A stretch of 8,305 nucleotides of DNA from Anaerolineales bacterium. Lineage in GTDB: Bacteria; Chloroflexota; Anaerolineae; Anaerolineales; UBA4823. Where the stretch lies: the NCBI GenBank assembly GCA_028687395.1, contig JAQUAE010000064.1, positions 1-8,305 of the forward strand. The letters run 5' to 3'. Under the pieces are notes generated by a model. That model was not told where the DNA came from. It did no database searches and saw only the letters and a program-made list of their open reading frames with translations. A program made the translations under genes and the position numbers. Positions 1-4,794 of the stretch are shown here, piece after piece (position 1 is the first letter of the stretch; each line of letters opens with the position of its first letter).

Positions 1-305
1 CCGGTCAACAACGTGGCGGCGAACTTTCTCTCTTCCGTGCTGGTAGCCCAGGCGGCTGCGGTTTGCGTAGTATGGATCTTCTTGGCTTTGGCTTTGGCGG
101 TCCTCTCGGCCTGCAGGGTGGCCTGGGCGTCAGCCGTCGAAATAGCTTTGGCGGTTTGGCGCGCTGCCTGGGTGGCGGTGATCTGTTCCGACGGCGTGGT
201 AGTAGCGGCCACAGTCGGCGTCTCTGTGGCTGTCCCCTGCGAGCTACAAGCGGCGACAAGAACGCTCAGGGCGATCAATAGACTAAGGTGATTTTGGACT
301 CTCAT
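1..305 (-). CDS. Ala/Thr-rich lipoprotein, N-terminal part (cut by window edge)
   Basis: The minus strand is open from an ATG at 305 (or 308) to the left edge, about 101 codons with no stop. The product starts MRVQNHLSLLIALSVLVAAC and then continues SSQG. The N-terminus is a short signal peptide (hydrophobic residues about 7-19) ending in a lipobox V17-A18-A19-C20, so Cys20 would be lipidated and the protein anchored at the outer face of the membrane. The mature part is a Thr/Pro/Ser stretch (about 21-41) followed by an Ala/Thr/Gln/Lys-rich segment that looks like a helical or coiled-coil stalk (TAKAISTADAQATLQAERTA). A strong AGGAGG at 316-311 sits 5 bases before the ATG at 305 and only 2 before the one at 308, so 305 is preferred. 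The C-terminal domain lies outside the window, so function is unknown. Low-complexity lipoprotein stalks of this kind are familiar in Anaerolineae; that is recollection, not a search result. Confidence 0.8.
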   Translation of the reverse strand, partial: MRVQNHLSLLIALSVLVAACSSQGTATETPTVAATTTPSEQITATQAARQTAKAISTADAQATLQAERTAKAKAKKIHTTQTAAAWATSTEERKFAATLLT

Positions 306-434
306 CATCTCCTCCTAGAAAGTGACCATATATCGGCTTAGCCTGGTCGGCGTCGGGCGCCGCTCCTCCTAACACACGGATGCTTTCCAGCCCCTGGAGC
401 TCTGGTTGCGTTGCGAGGTTGGATGGAAGGCTGG

Positions 435-494
435 GTCGAGGGGATGGGTTGGGCACACCCAAGGTCCAGTGATGTGCGCAGAAATCCCCTCGAC
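435..494 (-). repeat. 11-bp perfect inverted repeat with nested hairpin
   Basis: GTCGAGGGGAT at 435-445 is exactly complementary to ATCCCCTCGAC at 484-494, with 38 bases between. Inside, TTGGG (449-453) pairs with CCCAA (458-462) around a four-base loop. If the lipoprotein gene is transcribed from around 630-660, this structure would lie in its leader RNA about 130-190 bases before the start codon. That placement is inference; the repeat itself is directly visible. Confidence 0.55.
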
Positions 495-588
495 GCGCCT
501 CGGGCGGCGTGCAGCCCCTGTGTGCCAATGTTGGACGTGGCGACATGGGCGCAGCGCTGGATTGTGGTGACGGTGTAGGCTGTTACGC

Positions 589-600
589 CTGCCCGGGCAG
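589..600. repeat. 12-bp perfect palindrome CTGCCCGGGCAG
   Basis: CTGCCCGGGCAG is its own reverse complement. It is followed directly by a second CCCGGG at 601-606, so a hairpin CCCGGG-CAG-CCCGGG is also possible. It could be a protein binding site or a structural element in a leader RNA. In GC-rich DNA a 12-bp palindrome can also arise by chance. Confidence 0.3.
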
Positions 601-624
601 CCCGGGAGGGCGCTCTGGCGGCAT

Positions 625-656
625 TGTTCCCCATATAATGGCATTTTATCATATCC
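625..656 (-). promoter_or_regulatory. AT-rich island, possible promoter for the lipoprotein gene
   Basis: This is the only clearly AT-rich patch in the gene-free stretch. On the minus strand it reads GATATGATAAAATGCCATTA, containing TATGAT and TAAAAT hexamers that could act as -10 boxes. No good -35 hexamer is visible at 16-18 bases. On the plus strand there is an exact TATAAT at 634-639, also without a -35 partner. The assignment to the minus strand rests only on the orientation of the downstream lipoprotein gene, which would then have a leader of about 320 bases. Confidence 0.25.
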
Positions 657-680
657 TGTCCCCCGCCTCCCGCCTGCTAT

Positions 681-722
681 CCTGAGAGCAGGGGTGGCCT
701 CCGCCGCCGGTTGACTCTCAGG
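681..722. repeat. 8-bp inverted repeat enclosing an inner stem
   Basis: CCTGAGAG at 681-688 is complementary to CTCTCAGG at 715-722. Between them GGTGGC (694-699) can pair with GCCGCC (703-708) through five Watson-Crick pairs and one G-T wobble. The result is a two-part stem. No T-tract follows on either strand, so it is not a standard intrinsic terminator. Its role is unknown. Confidence 0.35.
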
Positions 723-772
723 TCTGGGCCCGGGTGCGCGGTGGGGCCATGGGATGGCGTTAATGTGAACGA

Positions 773-801
773 GCTTCGCCTGCCAAGACGGCAGGCGAAG
801 C
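773..801 (-). terminator. 12-bp perfect hairpin downstream of the aminotransferase gene
   Basis: GCTTCGCCTGCC (773-784) pairs perfectly with GGCAGGCGAAGC (790-801) around a five-base loop AAGAC. It begins 58 bases past the aminotransferase stop codon, in the position expected for a transcription terminator or a 3'-end stabilising stem for the minus-strand unit. The minus strand continues TCGTTCACATTAACG after the stem, with no run of T, so intrinsic termination would be atypical. It could instead be a copy of a dispersed palindromic repeat, which cannot be judged from one copy. Confidence 0.5.
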
Positions 802-859
802 CGGACTGCTGGGGTTTAAATGCTGAAAGGGATTCCAGGCCGCGCGCGAGGGTGGCGCG

Positions 860-2173
860 TCACCCGGCGGGCAGGCGCGCCAGGCCCTCCTCTAGGATGC
901 CCAGCGCCTGGTCGATGTGCTCGGCTTCGACGATCAGCGGGGGAATGAAGCGCACTACCTGTCCGTAGGTGCCAGCCATATAAGCCACCAGGCCGCGTTC
1001 CAGGCTCATCTCGAGCAGCTTCATCGCCGCCTTGGGGTTGGGCTTCTTCTCCTCTCCGGGAAAGACCATCTCCATGGCCAGCATCAACCCCGCGCCGCGC
1101 ACTTCCCCGATCAGTGGGTATTTGCTCTGCAGGCTGCGCAAGCCTTGCATGAAGCGCGCCCCCATCTCGCGGCAGTGGCTCAACAGGTCCTCGTCCCGGA
1201 TCACCTGCAAGGTAGCCACCCCTGCTGCGCAGCTCACCGGGTTGCCGCCAAAGGTAGTGCCGTGCGCGCCGGCTGTCCACTGGCTCATCAGCTTGCGGCT
1301 GGCCACCGTGGCGCCCAGGGGGAAGCCGGAGGCGATGCCCTTGGCGATCGCCATGATATCCGGCTGCACGCCGAAAAGCTGGCTGGCAAACATCTGGCCG
1401 GTGCGCCCGAATCCGCTTTGTACCTCGTCGATGATCAGGTAGATGCCGTGTTCGTCGCATAAACTGCGCAACGACGCCAGGAAGTCCTCCGGCGGCACAA
1501 TGTATCCGCCCTCGCCCTGGATAGGCTCGACCAGGAAGGCCGCCACCTGGCTGGGAGGAATCTGGTGCTGGAAGATGCGCTGGATGCCCTGCAGCGTCCA
1601 CTCCAGGGCGGCTTCAGGGGTGCTTCCCAACGGGCAGCGGAAGGTGTACGGGTAGGGCGCGAAATACACCCCCGGGACGAAGGGCTCGTAGTGGTCCCGA
1701 TATTTGGATTTGACCGAGGTCACCGAGGCCGCCCCGTATGAGCGGCCGTGAAAACCACCTTCGAAAGCGATGATGCCTGGGCGGCGCGAGACATAGCGCG
1801 CCAGTTTGATCGCCCCCTCCACGGCTTCGGCGCCGCTGTTGCCAAAAAAGAACATGTCCATCTTGGGCGGCAGCACCTCGGTGAGCGCTTCGCACAGCTC
1901 CAGCAGGGACTGGTGAATGGTGACGCCCACCGCGCTGTGGATCATTGCCTGGAGCTGTTGGGTGGCTGCGGCGACCACCCGCGGGTGGCAGTGCCCGATG
2001 TTGGTCACCCCGATGCCTGAGGTGAAATCCAGGTAGCGCTTGCCATCGGCCGCGTACAGGTAGACCCCCTCTGCTTTCAGGACGGGAAGTTTTGGCCAGT
2101 CCTCCGCCAGGCTTGGAGCCAAGACTCGAGGGACCCTCCTGGCCATGTGCAGCAGTACTTGTTCAGGTTTCAT
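860..2173 (-). CDS. PLP-dependent class III aminotransferase (4-aminobutyrate/acetylornithine aminotransferase-like)
   Basis: The 437-residue product has the full class III (fold type I) aminotransferase pattern: GNSGAEAVEGAIKLAR at 111-126 (cofactor phosphate binding), FHGRS at 141-145, EPIQGEGG at 216-223, IIDEVQSGFGRTG at 247-259 with the pyridine-binding Asp249, the Schiff-base lysine Lys278 in IAKGIASGFPLGA, and GTTFGGNP at 305-312. Length fits the family. It is cytoplasmic and would transfer an amino group from an omega- or alpha-amino donor to 2-oxoglutarate or a similar acceptor. Sequence reading alone cannot separate GABA, ornithine, acetylornithine or related substrates, and some archaeal relatives are amino acid racemases. 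The start is the ATG at 2173, with AGGAGG 7 bases upstream. A TTG at 2239 would add 22 residues that look unlike the family and lacks a ribosome binding site. The gene lies 75 bases after the LOG-family gene, probably in the same transcript. Confidence 0.9.
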   Translation of the reverse strand: MKPEQVLLHMARRVPRVLAPSLAEDWPKLPVLKAEGVYLYAADGKRYLDFTSGIGVTNIGHCHPRVVAAATQQLQAMIHSAVGVTIHQSLLELCEALTEVLPPKMDMFFFGNSGAEAVEGAIKLARYVSRRPGIIAFEGGFHGRSYGAASVTSVKSKYRDHYEPFVPGVYFAPYPYTFRCPLGSTPEAALEWTLQGIQRIFQHQIPPSQVAAFLVEPIQGEGGYIVPPEDFLASLRSLCDEHGIYLIIDEVQSGFGRTGQMFASQLFGVQPDIMAIAKGIASGFPLGATVASRKLMSQWTAGAHGTTFGGNPVSCAAGVATLQVIRDEDLLSHCREMGARFMQGLRSLQSKYPLIGEVRGAGLMLAMEMVFPGEEKKPNPKAAMKLLEMSLERGLVAYMAGTYGQVVRFIPPLIVEAEHIDQALGILEEGLARLPAG

Positions 2174-2248
2174 CTTTCGCCCTCCTGTGGGAATGAGATA
2201 GATGGTTGGATTCCAGATCCGGCCTGTTCCGGCTCGCAATGATTTCTA

Positions 2249-2842
2249 TCAGTCTCGTTTCAGCCAGCGCTCCAGCCCATCGGGAGCGCGGTGATTTTGC
2301 AGGGCGTCCAGCAGTTGGTCGGGGTCGCTGGCGTGGGTGAACAAGGCGCGGTGCTCGTCGTAAATGAATCCCTCCTGGTGGATGTGTTCGACCAGCGCCA
2401 GGAGCGGGTCGTAGTAGCCCTCTACGTTGAGCAAACCAACCGGTTTGCGGTGCAGGCCAATCTGCGCCCAGGTGAGCACCTCGAACAATTCTTCCAGCGT
2501 GCCATAACCGCCGGGAAGGGCAATGAAGGCGTCGGCCAGTTCGACCAGGCGCGCCTTGCGTTGGTGAATGGTGTCCACCACCTCCAGGCGGCTCAGGCTG
2601 CTATGCGCCAGTCGTGGGGTGTTGAAGTAACCCGGGATGACCCCCACGACCTCGCCACCGGCTTGCAGGGCGCCGTCCGCCAGCGCGCCCATCAACCCGG
2701 TGCTCCCCGCGCCGTAAACGATCCGCATGCCGCGCAGGGCGATTGCCGCGCCCATCTTCCGGGCGGCGGTGGTGTAAACCGGGCGCATGTGGTCGGATGA
2801 ACCGCAGTAGACGCAAACGCTGCGCAAGGTGAATTCGCTCAT
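2249..2842 (-). CDS. LOG/TIGR00730-family Rossmann-fold protein
   Basis: The 197-residue product matches the family formerly mislabelled as lysine decarboxylase. It starts SVCVYCGSSDH (residues 8-18), carries VYGAGSTGLMGALADGAL (42-59) and GVIPGYF (67-73), and has the hallmark PGGYGTLEELFEVLTWAQIG at 110-129. Characterised members hydrolyse cytokinin riboside 5'-monophosphate or related nucleoside monophosphates to base plus ribose 5-phosphate. The PGGxGTxxE segment supplies the nucleotide and catalytic contacts. The protein is cytoplasmic, with no signal or membrane segment. The ATG at 2842 is chosen because SEFTLRSVCVYCGSS is where family members usually begin. An extension to 3133 would run through the divergent promoter and the opposite-strand gene. 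No good Shine-Dalgarno is visible before 2842, so a leaderless or weakly led transcript is possible. The aminotransferase follows on the same strand; no known pathway links the two. Confidence 0.88.
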   Translation of the reverse strand: MSEFTLRSVCVYCGSSDHMRPVYTTAARKMGAAIALRGMRIVYGAGSTGLMGALADGALQAGGEVVGVIPGYFNTPRLAHSSLSRLEVVDTIHQRKARLVELADAFIALPGGYGTLEELFEVLTWAQIGLHRKPVGLLNVEGYYDPLLALVEHIHQEGFIYDEHRALFTHASDPDQLLDALQNHRAPDGLERWLKRD

Positions 2843-2929
2843 ACGAAGTGGGCGGCTTGCGTGGCTGGCAGGCCGTTGTGGGGGAATTCTAACATAGCTG
2901 GGGGCGCTGAGCGGCCGGGGGCGAAAATA

Positions 2930-2938
2930 TGCTACAAT
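2930..2938 (+). promoter_or_regulatory. Extended -10 promoter for the membrane-protein genes
   Basis: TGCTACAAT fits an extended -10 element: TG, one base, then TACAAT, five of six matches to TATAAT. It sits in the 105-base gap between the divergent LOG gene and the plus-strand membrane-protein gene. No -35 hexamer is visible, which is common for extended -10 promoters. Transcription would start near 2945, just before the ATG at 2948 and about 30 bases before the ATG at 2975. Confidence 0.5.
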
Positions 2939-2974
2939 ATCGGCGCGATGGACGAGCACCGCGAAGGCCCCCTT

Positions 2975-3382
2975 ATGCGCCGAAACCCCTTGACCGCCGG
3001 CGAACACCGCCGCCAGGTCTGGTGGCAGATCAGCCTCCCAATCCTCGTCGGCGCTTCGGTCATCCTGGCTCTGGGCATGTTTGTCTTGCAGGCCGGGCAG
3101 GGCGGAGCGCTGCAATTGGGTCAGTGGGCGCATGCCTCGCTGATTATGCTGCTGATTCCGCTGATTGCCTTGGCCTTGTTGGCGTCGCTTGCGGTTGGCG
3201 CCTTGATTGTGGTGATGGTGCGGCTGATTGGCGTCATCCCACCCTACGCGCGCCGGGCGCAGGCGACCCTCGGGCGCGTGGAAAGGGCTGCCCGGCGAAA
3301 CGCGGATGCCGCCGCCATGCCGTTCATCCGCCTGCAGGGCTTGTGCGCCGGCTGGCGCGCCTTGTGGCGGCGCCTCCCCTGA
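2975..3382 (+). CDS. Small two-helix membrane protein, unknown function
   Basis: The 135-residue product (MRRNPLTAGEHRRQVWWQIS) is not recognised as a named family. A short basic N-terminus precedes one hydrophobic helix (about 18-40) and a longer hydrophobic stretch (about 54-86), then an Arg/Ala-rich tail of about 45 residues that looks amphipathic and positively charged (ARRAQATLGRVERAARRNAD). The positive tail should face the cytoplasm. The start is uncertain. The ATG at 2975 has GAAGG 7 bases upstream and fits a leader of about 30 bases from the extended -10 promoter. The in-frame ATG at 2948 would add nine residues and be nearly leaderless. The next gene, another small membrane protein, follows after 38 bases, so they probably share a transcript and may act together. 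Confidence 0.72.
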   Translation: MRRNPLTAGEHRRQVWWQISLPILVGASVILALGMFVLQAGQGGALQLGQWAHASLIMLLIPLIALALLASLAVGALIVVMVRLIGVIPPYARRAQATLGRVERAARRNADAAAMPFIRLQGLCAGWRALWRRLP

Positions 3383-3420
3383 GCAAGCGCGGCATTTAGC
3401 ACCAGTGACAGGAGCGATTC

Positions 3421-3642
3421 ATGGAAGAAGACCTTATGGTGGAGAGCAACTGGAAGGCGAAAGCCCTCGTCGTGGGGGCACTGGTCGGCGCGCTGGTTGG
3501 CGTAGGTTCGGCGTACTTGATGATCCAGCGCGCTGAGCGCGAGGATGGCGAGATGCGCATGGGCACCGGCGAGGGAATCAAGCTGGGGCTGCTGGTGCTC
3601 GGCTTGCTGCGCCAGGTCTCCCAACTGGGCGAGGGCAAGTGA
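3421..3642 (+). CDS. 73-residue membrane protein with glycine zipper
   Basis: AGGAG lies 6 bases before the ATG at 3421, a good ribosome binding site. The protein has a short acidic start, one strong transmembrane helix (about 14-35) containing the GxxxG repeat G19-G23-G27 with a further Gly at 29, a charged linker (QRAEREDGEMRMGTGEG), and a second, shorter hydrophobic segment (about 53-64, IKLGLLVLGLLR). GxxxG repeats favour tight helix packing, so self-association or pairing with the upstream membrane protein is plausible (inference). An ATG at codon 6 is an alternative start without a better ribosome binding site. I recall similar short proteins in Chloroflexota genomes but know of no assigned function. 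Confidence 0.75.
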   Translation: MEEDLMVESNWKAKALVVGALVGALVGVGSAYLMIQRAEREDGEMRMGTGEGIKLGLLVLGLLRQVSQLGEGK

Positions 3643-3691
3643 GCCCTACTCCGCCAAGTGTATTGGTAGCTTACTTACAGGTGAAGTACTC

Positions 3692-4033
3692 ATGGCTGAT
3701 CTGAAAGCGTTGAAATGCGTCCCCTGCCGGGGCGGCGAGCCACCGCTCGACTCCCTGGAAATTTCCAGGTTGTTGCCCCAGGTGCCGGGCTGGGAACTGG
3801 TCCAGGTGGGCGGAGTCCAGCGTTTGCAGCGCACCTTCAAATTCAAGAATTTCGCCCAGGCGCTGACCTTCACCAACCGGGTGGGGGAGCTGGCCGAGGC
3901 GGAGGATCACCACCCGGCCTTGCTCACCGAATGGGGGAAGGTCACTGTCACCTGGTGGACGCATAAGATAAGCGGCTTGCACCGCAACGACTTCACCATG
4001 GCGGCCAGGACGAGTGCACTGGCCGAAGCCTAG
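3692..4033 (+). CDS. phhB: Pterin-4a-carbinolamine dehydratase (4a-hydroxytetrahydrobiopterin dehydratase)
   Basis: The 113-residue product has the family core: WELVQ early (34-38), LQRTFKFKNFAQALTFTNRV (45-64), and the active-site block EDHHPALLTEWGKVTVTWWT (71-90) followed by H91 and GLHRNDF to 101. His73, His74 and His91 correspond to the conserved catalytic histidines. The enzyme removes water from 4a-hydroxytetrahydropterin to regenerate the quinonoid dihydropterin used by aromatic amino acid hydroxylases. Homologues are widespread in bacteria lacking such hydroxylases, where a role in pterin metabolism is presumed. The N-terminus has a CVPC pair (9-12) in KCVPCRGGEPP, a motif common in bacterial members. 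AGGTGA at 3679-3684 precedes the ATG by 7 bases. It starts 49 bases after the small membrane protein gene. No hydroxylase lies in the window. Confidence 0.93.
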   Translation: MADLKALKCVPCRGGEPPLDSLEISRLLPQVPGWELVQVGGVQRLQRTFKFKNFAQALTFTNRVGELAEAEDHHPALLTEWGKVTVTWWTHKISGLHRNDFTMAARTSALAEA

Positions 4034-4059
4034 ACCCCGCAGCACGCCAAGCTAATACC

Positions 4060-4077
4060 GGCTGGGTGATTCCAGCC
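4060..4077 (+). terminator. Short GC-rich hairpin after the dehydratase gene
   Basis: GGCTGG (4060-4065) pairs with CCAGCC (4072-4077) around a six-base loop, 26 bases past the stop codon of the dehydratase and before the promoter of the regulator gene. The position suits a terminator, but the stem is short and no T-run follows. Confidence 0.3.
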
Positions 4078-4097
4078 ACGCTCCCGATGGGTGGCCA

Positions 4098-4126
4098 TTG
4101 ACAAGGGTAAAAATGCGGCGTAAAAT
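4098..4126 (+). promoter_or_regulatory. Near-consensus sigma-70-type promoter of the regulator/exporter operon
   Basis: An exact TTGACA (4098-4103) and TAAAAT (4121-4126; five of six matches to TATAAT) are separated by the ideal 17 bases. Transcription would start near 4132-4134, inside the adjacent palindrome. Unrepressed, this should be a strong promoter, which suits control by a repressor. Confidence 0.85.
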
Positions 4127-4146
4127 ATGAACGAACGTTCGTTCAT
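4127..4146. promoter_or_regulatory. Perfect 20-bp palindromic operator for the TetR-family regulator
   Basis: ATGAACGAACGTTCGTTCAT is identical to its own reverse complement over all 20 bases. It abuts the -10 box on its right and covers the predicted transcription start, so a bound repressor would block initiation. TetR-family dimers bind palindromes of this length and usually regulate their own gene, and a TetR-family gene starts 13 bases further on. That this protein binds this site is inference from position. Confidence 0.85.
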
Positions 4147-4159
4147 CACGGAGGTGATG

Positions 4160-4768
4160 ATGACCAGTCAAGGGGACTTGCCCCGCGGGGAGAGAACACG
4201 CCAGCGCATCCTCAACGCCGCCCAGGATTTGTTCACTCGCCAGGGATATCACGGCACTTCCATGCGCCAGATTGCCAATAAAGCGGGGCTGGCGGTGGCC
4301 GGTGTATACAACCACTTCGCCAGCAAGGAAGAGGTCTTCGTGGCTGTCTTCCACGCCAATCACCCCATCCACGAGTTCATCCCCGCCCTGGAGAAATTCA
4401 ACAGCGAGGACGTCGAAGCGTTCATCGCCGAGGCGGTCGAGCTGATGACCGGCGCCCTGGAAAAGCGACCTCAATTCTTGAATCTGTTGTTCATCGAAGT
4501 GGTCGAGTTTTCCAACGTTCATGTTGGGGATATCTTCATGGACGTTTACCCGACCATCATCGCCGTTGTGCAGCGCGTTCAGGCGAAGAACCGCGATCGT
4601 TTGAAACCTTACCCTCTGCCCATCCTGGCGCGCATGTTCATGGCCGTGTTCTTTTCCTATTATTTATCCGAGGTGCTTTTCGCTCCCAAGGCGCCACCGG
4701 ATTTCAAGCAGAACGCCAAGCATTATTTCCTGGACGTGTTCCTGCGTGGCATTCTGCAGCAGCCTTGA
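4160..4768 (+). CDS. TetR/AcrR-family transcriptional repressor
   Basis: The 202-residue product has a typical TetR N-terminal DNA-binding domain: RQRILNAAQDLFTRQGY (14-30) as the first helix region and TSMRQIANKAGLAVAGVYNH (33-52) as the helix-turn-helix, followed by FASKEEVF (53-60). Residues 61-202 form an all-helical ligand-binding and dimerisation part with hydrophobic stretches (106-118, 152-174), too divergent to name a ligand. The start is set at the ATG at 4160, with GGAGG 5 bases upstream. The adjacent ATG at 4157 touches the ribosome binding site. The first in-frame ATG, at 4127, lies before the predicted transcription start and inside the operator, so it cannot be the start from this promoter. 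The exporter permease starts 26 bases after the stop, so regulator and exporter are likely one self-repressed operon induced by an exported compound. Confidence 0.92.
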   Translation: MTSQGDLPRGERTRQRILNAAQDLFTRQGYHGTSMRQIANKAGLAVAGVYNHFASKEEVFVAVFHANHPIHEFIPALEKFNSEDVEAFIAEAVELMTGALEKRPQFLNLLFIEVVEFSNVHVGDIFMDVYPTIIAVVQRVQAKNRDRLKPYPLPILARMFMAVFFSYYLSEVLFAPKAPPDFKQNAKHYFLDVFLRGILQQP

Positions 4769-4794
4769 AGCGGCAGCCAGTATACGGAGAGGTT

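Larger units (their letters stand above)
306..859. other. Gene-free stretch with several inverted repeats
   Basis: No frame on either strand gives a convincing protein: the available ORFs overlap one another, are rich in Pro/Arg/Ala without domain-like patterns, and lack good ribosome binding sites. The stretch separates two minus-strand genes. It should contain the 3' end of the aminotransferase transcript and the promoter and leader of the lipoprotein gene. Visible structure, from high to low coordinate: a 12-bp hairpin (773-801), an 8-bp inverted repeat enclosing a second stem (681-722), an AT-rich island (631-656), a GC-rich palindrome (589-600), an 11-bp inverted repeat (435-445 with 484-494), and a duplicated TAGGAGGAG on the minus strand (371-363 and 317-309). 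No tRNA or familiar structured RNA was recognised by eye. Confidence 0.6.

Noticed and set aside
634..639. Exact TATAAT on the plus strand as a plus-strand promoter
   Set aside because: No -35 hexamer at 16-18 bases, no TG extension, and no plus-strand gene downstream for over 2 kb.
338..652. Overlapping minus-strand ORFs of 87-104 codons in the gene-free stretch
   Set aside because: Three frames compete over the same bases, compositions are Arg/Pro/Ala-heavy without secondary-structure pattern, and none has a convincing ribosome binding site.
711..968. Plus-strand ORF of 85 codons crossing the aminotransferase 3' end
   Set aside because: It runs antisense into the aminotransferase and through the 773-801 hairpin; sequence looks random.
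917..1462. Plus-strand ORF of 181 codons inside the aminotransferase gene
   Set aside because: It is the reverse shadow of a complete class III aminotransferase; no ribosome binding site or domain pattern.
2843..3133. Extended start of the LOG-family gene (97 extra residues)
   Set aside because: The extension runs through the divergent promoter region and antisense to the membrane-protein gene; family members start near the ATG at 2842.
4513..4528. CCAAC-GTTCAT-GTTGG inverted repeat inside the regulator gene as a second operator
   Set aside because: Half-sites differ from the 20-bp palindrome, only five bases pair, and it lies within coding sequence.
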